DNA of 64,000 nucleotides from NCBI GenBank assembly GCA_014526335.1, contig JACTAT010000048.1, positions 2,624,325 to 2,688,324 on the forward strand. The letters are read 5' to 3'. This DNA is from Chrysaora quinquecirrha (lineage: Eukaryota; Cnidaria; Scyphozoa; Semaeostomeae; Pelagiidae). Every line of letters begins with the position of its first letter. Position 1 is the first letter of the stretch. The notes under the pieces were generated by a model. It saw only the letters and a program-made list of their open reading frames with translations, was not told the origin of the DNA and ran no database searches. Below are positions 52,218-61,525 of the stretch, in pieces. The position numbers and the translations under genes were made by a program.

Positions 52218-53000
52218 TTAGGTAAACAGGGCACTTTTGCGGACCATACTTTTATCAGCCGAAAAACTTGCGATCTTCTTGCGAAAACAATCCGAAATGA
52301 CGTCCTCAGGGTAACCGTTTTCAATGAGAATAGACCGTATTTTATCCAATTCCGAATCAAGCCGAGATTTAGAGCAAATCATAAGTGCCCGATGAACTAG
52401 CGTGTTGATGAGGTTAATTTTCCTCTGTTTTGGACTAAAGGAATCCCACCGTGTATAGAGGCCGCTAAAGGTTGGTTTCCTATATATACTGGTGAGAAAT
52501 CCAGTAGCAGTGTTTTCAACAAAGACGTCGAGAAACGGCAAAGAGTTGTTTTGCTCCTTTTCGAAAGTAAATTTTAGAGACGGATGCAAGGCGTTGAGTT
52601 TTTGGAGGAAAACGTTACAATCGGACTCTTTTTTGAAAATAGCGAAAGTGTCATCAACATATCGAAAATAAACCGGAGGTTTTGATGTGGAGCCGAAAAG
52701 TTGACCTTCGTAGAAACCAACAAAGATGTTTGCTAGCGCTGGTCCCAATGGGCTCCCCATGGCGACTCCGTCCCTTTGTCGGTACATCTCATTGTTGAAG
52801 CTGAACTCTACCGACCTGGTAGCAGACTCCATCAATTCGACAAATACCTCCTCAGGCAACGGCGGACTAACAAGTTCACCCCGGTATAGAGCTCTAGCGC
52901 AAATCCCGATAGTCTCATCCAAAGGTACGTTAGTGAAAAGGCTGCTGATGTCGAAGGAACACATAAACGATTTTGTCGGGTCTAACTGAAGGTTTGTCAA
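52218..53000 (-). CDS. Penelope-like reverse transcriptase (N-terminally truncated)
   Basis: 260 codons without a stop. Motif A: FMCSFDISSLFTNVPLDETI; then FSFNNEMYRQRDGVAMGSPL (motif B, GxAMGSPLGP), PPVYFRYVDDTFAIF (catalytic YVDD), LHPSLKFTFEKEQNNSLPF and FLTSIYRKPTFSGLYTRWDS, with a C-terminal thumb (INTLVHRALMICSKSRLDSE). These are signature motifs of Penelope-like RTs, which are telomerase-related. The usual upstream LPKIHK block is missing because the inverted arm takes its place. Translation start is not credible at the annotated end; the ORF simply enters from the arm. Confidence 0.9.
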   Translation of the reverse strand: MTNLQLDPTKSFMCSFDISSLFTNVPLDETIGICARALYRGELVSPPLPEEVFVELMESATRSVEFSFNNEMYRQRDGVAMGSPLGPALANIFVGFYEGQLFGSTSKPPVYFRYVDDTFAIFKKESDCNVFLQKLNALHPSLKFTFEKEQNNSLPFLDVFVENTATGFLTSIYRKPTFSGLYTRWDSFSPKQRKINLINTLVHRALMICSKSRLDSELDKIRSILIENGYPEDVISDCFRKKIASFSADKSMVRKSALFT

Positions 53001-53006
53001 ATTAAA

Positions 53007-53480
53007 AAGGCCATTACTAAGTGCTTCGCTGCTGCCAACCCTCGGTTAGTTTTTGGCACTCGGAAAGTTCTACCATCCATTCAAAAGGATTGCGTACCTA
53101 CCACACAAAAAAGTTTGGTCATTTATGAATTCTCGTGCCGGTGTGATGCCAGGTACGTAGGTCGTACTTCCCAGAGATTAGGTGATAGGATAAAGCAGCA
53201 TGTCCCTACTAACATTCGTCTGCATAATTTTCGGCAAAGAGAGCAACCACCCCGTGGGTCTAAACAACAACCTAGTCTTAAGCATGATTCTGCCATAGGA
53301 CAACATCTACTCGATAACCCGATTTGTGCGGAAAATTACAGCGAGGATTTTTTCAGAATCATTGGCAAAGCAAGATCTTTGTTTCACTTAGGGGTTTTGG
53401 AATCTGTCTACATCAAAACCAAAAGGCCGGTTCTGTGTAGACAGAAAGAGTTCGTTTTCTCACTTGGACTCTTCAAATAA
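53007..53480 (+). CDS. GIY-YIG endonuclease domain, intact, in the inverted arm
   Basis: Open frame from the arm border to the TAA at 53480. A linker (PRLVFGTRKVLPSIQKDC) leads into SLVIYEFSCRCDARYVGRTS (the GIY-YIG pair appears as IYEF...RYVG), then RLGDRIKQHVPTN with the conserved Arg and His, ENYSEDFFRIIGKARSLFHL with the catalytic-type Glu region, and LESVYIKTKRP. In Penelope-like elements this nuclease follows the RT. Here the intact copy is on the strand opposite to the RT and separated from it, while the copy in the right place is frameshifted. Confidence 0.85.
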   Translation, partial: KAITKCFAAANPRLVFGTRKVLPSIQKDCVPTTQKSLVIYEFSCRCDARYVGRTSQRLGDRIKQHVPTNIRLHNFRQREQPPRGSKQQPSLKHDSAIGQHLLDNPICAENYSEDFFRIIGKARSLFHLGVLESVYIKTKRPVLCRQKEFVFSLGLFK

Positions 53481-53716
53481 TTCATTGGTCCTCCGCTGTA
53501 TCCGACCAGCTGATTGGTGTTTAAAACACAATGCCAATTCAGCTTTTCGTTCTTTCTGATTGGTGCATTTCGAGCCGCATCTGGGTATAAATTCCGCCTT
53601 AGTCTATTGTTTCGGTCTGTTTCTGACGTTCATACTCTGAGGAGTGTCAGACGAAAAAGCGAAAATGATTTAAGTATGCCCGAAAATGATTCCGCTATTC
53701 ATCGCAATATTTGAAG

Positions 53717-53801
53717 TTTCAAAAGTCCCCAGGTGAAATTCGAATTCAGCATGTTTGAAAACCTAGATTCCGTTTTCAAAAGTTTGACTGGAAAAGTTTT
53801 C
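53717..53801 (+). repeat. ~85-bp inverted segment, right copy
   Basis: Reverse complement of 49810-49896. The plus strand again reads KSPQVKFEFSMFENLDSVFK then SLTGKVF. Confidence 0.85.
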
Positions 53802-54685
53802 CGAAACCGCTCCTACTACATTATCATTGTCGAGTTTTTCCCTTTATTCTTCAGTAAGTCTTATAAGCACGTGCTGCGTACTGTAGGTTTTTCTATAAGC
53901 TGAAATAAATACAGAAAGATGACAGAGCAGACCCGTTGTCAAGATGACAGATCAGCTGATTTTAAATAGCTTTTTCGTAGATTTTAGAAAGAATATTTAA
54001 TACACTTTTTTCAGTGGTTCGAATTGACATTCCCTTATCTAACGTACAAACAGCAGCTTTTTTTCCGTTTTCTGGGAATGTCCTGCTTCTTATGCTATTA
54101 TTTATTGCATTTGTTAAGTAAACATGGATCTCTTTTGCAACCATTCACACTAGCTTTGGGGGTATCTGATCTTCGCCAACCGTCTTCTTTATGTCTATAG
54201 ACTTCAAAAGCTCAAGAACTTCGCTGTTATTTATTTCGCGAAGAGAAAAAGAACCTTGAGCATTATCAATGTTTTGAGCAATGACCTTTACACTTGAATG
54301 GTTTTTGTATTTATCTATAATTAATCTTACACTAGTTCGATCATCCAATGAGGGAAATTCATCAATAGTTATGTAGTGATTGTTGAAGATGGTTGCTTAT
54401 TTTTGGTTATCAGTTATTATTTTGTCTTCCTTTACTAAAGAAATATCATTCCCTTCTAGGCCTCCTTTATTTGATAAAAATGGCTTCACTAATTTCCAAA
54501 AAGCTTGGTTATCCAATACACCATTACTAGTTGCTTTCTTAAAATGACTCTTTATTGCTTTTTTCCGAAGAGAAATGCACTTATTTTGTTGTTTTTTAAG
54601 CAATATTTCGTTCTCTTTAGTTCGATTCTTGTTAAATTTGTTTTTAACAAGAATCGAGTGTAAATAGCTTTACGTAAATCTTGCG

Positions 54686-55560
54686 TCATAAAAGGGGCCG
54701 TGTTTCCCGTAAAATCTTCGTTTTAAGAGGGGCATGTTTTTCAACAATGCCACAGAACACTTGTGTAAAATTATCATACGAATGATTAGGGTCACTTGAG
54801 GGAGAGAAGCTAGCCTCTTTTATATCTTCAGTGAATTTTTCTGTATCAAATTTCTTATAGTTTCGATATTTTGTCACTTTGTCCTTTAGCCTTGGAACGT
54901 GAGATTTCATGACCGTGGCAACCAGGCCATGGTAATCACTGAGATCAGTTTCAAACACGGAAGTATTTTGGAAACAGTTTGGCTTATTAGTGAGAATTGC
55001 ATCGATGGAAGAATTGGTGTGTTTCGTAAAACAAGTATTTGTAGTTACTAGATTTGATAAGCCGAAAATGTCACAGAAAGAAATCAGTTTACAGCATCTT
55101 GAATCTTGACGGTTTTGCATGTCGATATTTATATCTCCCAATAAAATGACATTGGCTTACTTATCCAATGCAGAATTTAATGACGCTGATAAATGGTAAA
55201 AAAACGTCTCTATATTACTGGTCTCTGGAGGGTGGTATAAGCTATAAATAATCCATTTTGTTTTGTTTACCATTATCTCAGAACATATTATTTCAAGAGA
55301 ACTATGCTCAAAACTAAGGAGTCTGTTTCAAATAATTCCTTTTCTAGCATATTGAAGGAGGCCTCCACCATGTTCATTTCTATCAAGACGTAACGGTTTC
55401 TGGAAATCATTCATAAGAAAGCTTTCAGTCCTGAAATCTGAATTCAATTTAGTTTCTTCAATAACCCAAACTTCTGGCAAACATCCCTCAACGACCGCCC
55501 TGAGATCAACTATTTTATTTCTAATGCTATTTGTGTTTAGGCAACTTACTATAAGATTTT
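54686..55560 (-). pseudogene. AP-like endonuclease of the same LINE
   Basis: The N-terminal part (55560-55145) is spread over frames: LNTNSIRNKIVDLRAVV, IEETKLNSDF, NEHGGGLLQYARKG, SLYHPPET. The C-terminal part is the open ORF 55141-54686: MGDINIDMQNRQ, SSIDAILTNKPN and LSDYHGLVATVMKS. Expected catalytic positions (N, E, D/N, D, H) are visible. Confidence 0.85.
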
Positions 55561-55855
55561 TGTCATATCTAACTCTAAGATTGAAAAATTTTCTATATCA
55601 CACGTCTCATCCGATTTCTACCGATTCTAACAAATTTAATTATTCTTAAAAACTGGAAACATTAGCGCATGATGGTTCCGAAGTAGTAGGCTTACTTGTA
55701 TATGGTGAGGATTTTGAGCTTGATACTGAAAATATTGACTCTGCTTCGTAAGAATCATGCGCACCAGCGATCATTGAATTTGACAGTTGATTAGTTTTAA
55801 ATTTAAAGATTGAGACGTTAGTCAAAAATTATTAAAAGTCTACAAAATCTTGGCC

Positions 55856-56296
55856 TCAGGCATTTGTCCCACTGTCATTCAAATGTACCCCGTCCCTAGA
55901 TAGCAAAAACCGCCATTCCTGTTCAAAATTATCATTTCTAATAAAATGGATGTTCTTTGCGGCCAGTAAATTACACAGCAATGAATTTACCTGTAGTCTT
56001 TTACCCTCCAATAGATCTGAATCTCCTCTTGGTAGGATGCCCACATTGGGAACTTCTTTTTTCGCTTTGACGGCAAGATCTTTGATTTTGGTTGCGATGG
56101 TTTCACGGTCATTACTTCTCAAGTCGTTCGTGCCGCAGTAGATAAGGAGGCAGTCAGGTTTTTGATTCAGAGTTGGTATGATAAATGAATCCTTGTCTTC
56201 GGTTGTAGCACCGGGAAAAGATTTAACATAGAAATTTGCTGGCACATGTCTTCTCAATTCCTGTTTCCCGATTCCTTTAATTATAGAGTCACCCAC
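55856..56296 (-). pseudogene. SGNH-hydrolase (esterase) domain of LINE ORF1
   Basis: 146 open codons: FVGDSIIKGIG (block I, catalytic Ser), LIYCGTNDLRSND (block III, GxND), LLSRDGVHLNDSGTNA (block V, DxxH). All three catalytic blocks are present. In CR1/L2 elements this esterase is part of ORF1p. The domain is joined to the coiled coil upstream by a frameshifted linker (56402-56788). Confidence 0.85.
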
Positions 56297-57094
56297 AAAT
56301 GTAATTACTTGTCTTCTTCCAGCCTGTCTGCTGATAACTTGCTCTCTATCTCTTGGTGACCGACCACTAGCTTGATTTAAATTTGAATGACTAGATGAAA
56401 GCTAAACGGGATCTTTAAAATCCCTGCTTGCCCGCACTACTGATGGGGATGTTTGTTGTTTATTTCTTAGTGCATCTGCATAACTGAATTCCCCTGGTAT
56501 CACATTTCTCCTGGTATCACATAACCTATTTTGTAGTGTACAAGGGGACTTCACCAATTTTGGTCGTACAGTTTGCTTTGGCTGTACCGAAGGGTCTTCT
56601 GGTATTTTTGGTGGTAAAAGATTTGGATGATCCCTCTGAATTCTGTTTTGATGCTTTTTTGCATTTAATTTTTCAGAAATGTTTTTCAGGTTTTCGATCA
56701 TATCTGCATATTTTTCTTGTTCTGTTATATTTTCGAATTTTTCTTCCCATCTTTCGTTCAATCTGCATTCTAAGTGCCAAATTTTCATCTTTCAAATATG
56801 TATTTTCCTTTTCTAGTATTCTGACTCTTGACAATGCTTGGTTGAGTTCTCTCGTTGACGACATACTTTCCATCTTTTTTGCTCAACCTCTTCGCTCACA
56901 TGCCTTAGAATGATAAATAGCTGCTTTTCAATGATACTTACACGTTGTTCGAGTGTAGTATTACTTTCATTTATTTCTTCCTCATTTTCCGAGAAGGATA
57001 AACTGCTTCTGCCACAGATGTGTTAGGCAAACTTTGTATCAGAGCAAGGACAAACAAATGCCCCCAGACTGCGTTATCTGTGGCTTGGAACATA

Positions 57095-57357
57095 TTTCCT
57101 ATTCCTCCAAAAACTTTAAAGAATTGGACATGGTGTTAAACGCTGAATCTTTTCTATATCGAGGAATGGCTTCAAGGTAATAACCTATCCTTGAATGCTG
57201 TCAAGACTTAGACTATGATAGTTGGGTCAATGCAAAATATAAAAAAATGACAGTGCAGCAAGCCTTGTTATCTTTGCTCAACGTCGGTGAAGCAGATTTT
57301 GATCAAGTGAACAAATTCAAATGCCTCGGTCTCCTAATAGACAATAACCTAACAATT
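57095..57357 (+). mobile_element. LINE RT fragment, plus strand
   Basis: Frames read SKNFKELDMVLNAE, EEWLQGNNLSLNAVKT, TMIVGSMQNIKK and FDQVNKFKCLGLLIDNNLTI, the region after the YADD box in CR1-like RTs. Stops and shifts break it. It ends where a gypsy scrap in the opposite direction begins. Confidence 0.6.
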
Positions 57358-57374
57358 TTGTAGATTTCTCCTCA

Positions 57375-57915
57375 TCGGAAGTCATGTCTCGTTTCTTCCC
57401 TCTCTCTATTTTTCCGCCAGGTGTATTTGTCTGGGGTCCTTCTGCTTCTACTGTGGCTGTGTCATCTTGCTGATTATTGTAATTTTCATAGGCTGCTGGA
57501 TCGGGTAGATCATTGTAGTCTTCATCTGATGTTTCTTTGGACGTTCTCAGGAATGTTTTGTTTCGGCGGAAAATTGTTCCTTCAATTGTCTGTACAATGT
57601 AGGATCGAATGTCAGCCTTAAGCGTCCAGAGCGATCATTTGAACTCGGTTGTATGCGGATAATGACATCTTTATGTACCTCTTGGAGCTCCTTGCTTGCT
57701 GTGTTAAAATATTTCTATCGTATTCATTGTCTTGCTTTAAGCTTGTCTCTATCCTTTCTGTTTTCTGGCTGTAGGAACTGACTTGTTTCTGGCTGTACGA
57801 ATTGACTTGATGTTGGGAGCAATGTTATTAACCGACGACCAGACATTCTTTGTACCGGTCCATCCTTCGATGAAAGTTCAACCGTAGTAGGACTGCGAGA
57901 TAGAAGCAATTTTGG
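57375..57915 (-). mobile_element. Ty3/gypsy integrase C-terminal remnant
   Basis: Minus strand: SPTTVELSSKDGPVQRMSGR, RLITLLPTSSQFV, then (other frame) IRSYIVQTIEGTIFRRNKTF, LRTSKETSDEDYNDLPDPA and a polar tail. The P-x-QR-x-x-SRR-x-x-TLLPT block followed by SYxVxTxxGxxxRRNRxxL is how gypsy integrases of this animal group end. It differs from the gypsy element at 43724. Confidence 0.65.
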
Positions 57916-57925
57916 GAATTATCTA

Positions 57926-58905
57926 CAATGCCTGCCAAAAGTCTTTGGAATAGAGTAAGAGTCGTCGTCTGGCAACACAGGTCAACAATAATTTAATGCT
58001 TCGCAAGTAGTCTTTGTTGATTTAAAAACGTAAGTATCATGCTCAGCCCGCTGATGATTAAATTCAAATTGCTTTTAACGTAGGGTGGCCTTCCATGCAT
58101 CGTACGGTGTATAATCCGAAATTACATTGTGTGAGTAACTTGCGAACGACGTAAAGTCATACTGTACCGAGATATGAATATGTAGGTGGAGAAAAGGCAT
58201 TGAGAAAGCAAATATTACATGCAGAGTGACGAAAACGAAATGGTATTCCACAGCAAGATTAATGCAAAAAGAGAGCGTATGTGTATTATCTGTGAAGAGA
58301 AGGCTTGTTGTCGTACAGAAAAATAGCTAAGAAGTGCAATATTTCAGTGTCAAGTGTCGTCCGTATTTGCCAAGAGGAGTTGAAGACCAAGAAACACAAG
58401 CGAAGAACCGGCCGACCACCAGTAATGACCAGCAGGGAGAAGGAGCGATTCATAAGAACATTTAAGAAAATGCGAGATGAAAATGCAAATGTCAGCGTCG
58501 TGGACATAGCTAAAGAATGTGGTATTTATAAAACATTACAGACAACCCTTGTGGATTGTGCTGTGTCGAAGAATAAAGAGAAACTGCTATTTGTAATGGA
58601 GAGAATGATTCAAGTCAGAAAAGTAAACTAGCACGAGATGCGTTTGGTGATATAGGAGCAGAGCTTGTGGAAATACCACTGCGATCACCAGATTTGAACC
58701 CAATCGAGAACGTTTTTCATATCATGAAGAGCCAGTTGGCAAGGGAGGCATAAGAGCGACATATAGAGAGGGAGACATTGGAAGATTTTTCGAGCAAGGG
58801 TCCTGGACACCCTGATGAATTTCGATACTTCTATTATTAATCGTACAATAGCTACAATGCAAACCCATATAGAGCTAATTATAAACAATAACAGTTATCG
58901 TAAAA
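57926..58905 (+). mobile_element. Tc1-like transposon with left TIR and deleted transposase
   Basis: TA at 57924-57925 precedes caatgcctgccaaaagtctt, the same terminal sequence as the MITE at 61290-61523. The transposase starts near 58305 with a paired-like helix-turn-helix (SYRKIAKKCNISVSSVVRIC), GRPPVMTSREKERFIRTF (GRPR-type hook) and a second HTH (SVVDIAKECGI), then jumps to the end of the catalytic domain, SPDLNPIENVFHIMKSQLA, with the last Glu of the DDE triad. The two catalytic Asp regions are missing, so the enzyme cannot work. No matching right TIR is found near 58900; the only one is at the MITE. Confidence 0.8.
58305..58631 (+). pseudogene. Tc1-like transposase, DNA-binding part
   Basis: 108 open codons holding the bipartite DNA-binding domain. 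Typical Tc1 transposases have ~340 residues; here the core is deleted between about 58560 and 58660. Confidence 0.75.
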
Positions 58906-58909
58906 AATA

Positions 58910-59715
58910 ATAAGTAGCTCTGAAATTTTGTCCGAAAAATAATGTTGTGAGTGCCACTATGGATTGCTTATTTCTATTTTTATTCACTAGAAATGTACCT
59001 GTACGTTGTGATCATTACTTTCATTGCAAAAACAGTACGACGTTACCTATTTTTATCAATGCAATGTCAAAATACCACGCGGGAAGATAAGTAATGCGTT
59101 ATGGTTAAACAAATGCGAGGAATTTCCGCTTCATATCAAGGCTATGGAAAGCAGGCAGTAAAGCCTGTCTTTCACACAAAACAAGCATGCTAAACAAGCT
59201 CCAATCGGTCAGAGAATCGCTCTTTTCAAGGGAATGTGTCTGTCAACGTTTTACAATACAGGTATGCTGCCTTGCAGTAAGTGTGCACATAATTTCATTA
59301 ATAAACCTACCGGTTCGTCCATAATTGGGCGAGGCTTAACGCTCAACATAATTGTCGAATAGAATCCTGATCTCAAGCAGTCGTTCTATTTCTGAAAGTG
59401 TAGTACGTGAGTACTTTCTCTGCAAGGGGAAGGATATTGTAGAAATTTGTCTCTGCTGATAAATAAAAGTATACCGAGACTTTCTGTCATGTGAGAGAGA
59501 AATGTCATTAACAGCAAGGAAAAAAGGCCGAAAAATGTTTGTTTAGCGTTACTGTCGAGCGAGACATGGAGTCATGATTGTGAACCTTGATATAGGATGC
59601 CTGCAGAGCATCTCAACTACAACGGCAATGTACGAGCAGACAGGCCATGTCTTTGGACCAAATACAATAACGAAAGCAAAAAACATTTAAGAAAATAATA
59701 AAACACACGCATGTC
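58910..59715. other. No gene seen
   Basis: Between the Tc1-like remnant and the Rep-like gene. No ORF or repeat that I can name. Confidence 0.5.
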
Positions 59716-59719
59716 ATTG

Positions 59720-61015
59720 TCAAAGCATTGTGGCAAAGCATTGACCACAGGAGGGGACTGTTTTTTGGCTGTGGATGTCGAACTGATGTTTGAACGTGAA
59801 AATATGCCAACGAACACTCATAATTTTTGTTTCACGCTCGTCGATCATAGAACTTCTGACATATGATACTTGAGTTTTGGCTGCGGCAAATACTGGTGTG
59901 TGTTTGCTGAATTCTATGTCTTGGCTGTATGTTGTTTTTGGTGCAGCGAAATTGACAACATGGCCTTCTAACAGCAGGAGCATATCTCTCCATGGCAAAA
60001 TGGCTTGAGAAAATCTAAAGTCATTCAAAAAAATAACTGCTTTATCTTCTGCACCTCGCCAAGCGAGGAACAAGTTGCTGGAGACAGCAAAATATTGTAA
60101 ACAACCCTTAGAGGGTCGAAAATGAACGTTTTGCCACAGTTCGCGGGACCAGTAATATTTATATTACGGCCGCCGCGACCAATGACAAGCAACTTTATTA
60201 TGACGTCAGCAAACACTGCCTTACAGATGGAAATTTTGTCCACGATGTCCAAGGCACATGCCAGCCATTCACACTTGCAGAAACATGGATTGCTTATTCT
60301 GCTGTTGCAGTATTTCAAGCCTTGACATCTTGGAACGCTCGATATTTGGCTGGCTGTCTCGACTTCCCATACTGTATTCAACAGCTCTTTTACTTTCTTC
60401 TCGCTCCTGTTCAAGACAAATTCATACAGACGATGATCACCACTCTTTAATGTAGACTTGGCTAGAGCTAGAAGATCAACGCGTGCATGAATTTTCTTGG
60501 ACACAATAATACTCGCAACTTCTGTGTTGGACAGACGTTTTAACTTCTTCGACTTTTTGGTGCCCTTTTTGGACCTACCTCTTGCAGCGTTAGCTCTTGT
60601 GGCATTGGCAGTTCTTGGCTCTTTAACGACTTCGGGATTGTTGGGGCTTTTAAAACTTGGTCTTCTTCCTTCATGATGTAATTTTACGCAGAGAAATAAC
60701 CAGCATGATCGGAAAAGTGGACAATGATATTATAATTTCTGTTATATGATCCTTCATTTTAGCCAAACGCTTTGCCTTGTCTAGAAGAATGGCGATGTGA
60801 AAATGATAACTGCCGTTCTTATGCTGCTCCTTACAACATACCCATTGAATCACTGTCGACTTTCTAGCAGACTGAAATGATTCTACAATAGCGGACGGAA
60901 ACATTTCTCTATCGAACAACTCTAAGTCGGCATGACTGTATGTTATTAAATAGGCTTGTCTAACACAATTACTTGCTAAGCTTGCTAATTCTTTGTTATC
61001 CTCGCAACTAGCCAT
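59720..61015 (-). pseudogene. HUH-endonuclease/SF3-helicase Rep-like gene, broken
   Basis: Minus strand from ATG 61015. Part 1 (61015-60700) has a motif-I-like AYLITYSHADL and the two-His motif SYHFHIAIL (His-hydrophobic-His); after a one-base shift near 60697 a Tyr-x-x-Lys motif (NYIMKEED) appears, though after a stop. Part 2 (60504-60025, another frame) has the Walker A GPANCGKTF. Part 3 (60073-59720, another frame) has a Walker-B-like KAVIFLNDFR and a later beta strand of motif-C type. This order is that of rolling-circle Rep proteins of CRESS-DNA or parvovirus type, not of Helitrons, which have SF1 helicases. At least two frameshifts plus stops disable it. Whether it was an endogenised virus or a Rep-encoding transposon cannot be told from one copy. 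Confidence 0.7.
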
Positions 61016-61041
61016 ATCGTAAATATTATAACTCAATTGCA

Positions 61042-61048
61042 CTTTATA
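61042..61048 (-). promoter_or_regulatory. TATA-like box before the Rep-like start
   Basis: TATAAAG on the minus strand, about 27-33 bases before the ATG at 61015. That is close for a TATA box plus leader, so the role is uncertain. Confidence 0.25.
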
Positions 61049-61289
61049 ACTTCACCTACTGTTGTTTTTAATTGAAAATTTGAATTTCCACCGTTAACCA
61101 GCCCCTAGCATTGCCCCCGGTTCCTCGATTTCAAGAGCAGGCCCCAAATTACATCATATACTTATATGGAATAAACCGTTAAACATACAATGTTAAAAAA
61201 TATCATAAATGACATCAGCACTATCAATAACCCCTAGTTACCAATCAGTATGACATCTGTACCTCGCCGTTTTCGATATAAAAGTCAGA

Positions 61290-61523
61290 CAATGCCTGCC
61301 AAAAGTCCTTGGAACACCCCTTTATTTCACCAGAATCAGCCCCCTCGTCCCCAAAACAATGTTGATCTATTGGTGTACAGTGTGGGGTTTTATAAGAGTC
61401 ATTGCGTGTTGTCGGGGGTATTCCAAACCGCAGGAAATTAACATTGTTTGAGGGGGGAGGGGTTTCTAATGCTGCCAGTTGAGTGAAAATGTCTAAGTGT
61501 TCCAAGACTTTTGGCAGGCATTG
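61290..61523. mobile_element. Tc1-type MITE (234 bp)
   Basis: caatgcctgccaaaagtcct at the left and its reverse complement gacttttggcaggcattg at the right, followed by TA (left flank GA, probably mutated TA). The TIR is shared with the Tc1-like element at 57926, so that family probably supplied the transposase. The interior ORFs have no recognisable content. Confidence 0.85.
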
Positions 61524-61525
61524 TA

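Larger units (their letters stand above)
51478..53707 (-). mobile_element. Penelope-like element with inverted copy of its own 3' end
   Basis: Read on the minus strand: an inverted arm (53707-53008), an RT ORF (53000-52218), then the GIY-YIG endonuclease region and 3' end (52170-51478). The last ~695 bp (51478-52170) is repeated in reverse complement at 53008-53707, with only a handful of single-base differences, mostly homopolymer indels, and one ~7-bp change near the end. Such LTR-like, often inverted partial copies are a known peculiarity of Penelope-like elements. The RT lacks its N-terminal part, where the inverted arm begins, so this copy is not autonomous. Confidence 0.9.
53930..57015 (-). 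mobile_element. CR1/L2-like LINE, 5' half: ORF1 with SGNH esterase, endonuclease, start of RT
   Basis: Minus strand from 57015: coiled coil (TLEQRVSIIEKQLFIILRHV; RVRILEKENTYLKDENLALR), proline-rich linker, SGNH hydrolase (56296-55856), endonuclease (55560-54686), linker (54603-54397) and RT start (54348-53962: VLELLKSIDIKKTVGEDQIP, LTNAINNSIRSRTFPENGKK, VLNILSKIYEKAI). An ORF1 with coiled coil plus esterase is known in CR1/L2 LINEs. Frameshifts separate all parts and stops are frequent. It breaks off in RT motif 2; the rest is at 49200-49785 beyond a ~4.1 kb insertion. Confidence 0.9.

Noticed and set aside
53514..53714. 66-codon ORF at the right end of the Penelope-like element
   Set aside because: It lies in the 3'UTR part of the inverted arm and has no counterpart domain; chance open frame.
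61106..61114. TAGCATTGC upstream of the Rep-like gene, resembling the nonanucleotide of circular Rep viruses
   Set aside because: Two mismatches to TAGTATTAC and no inverted repeat on its flanks to form the required hairpin.
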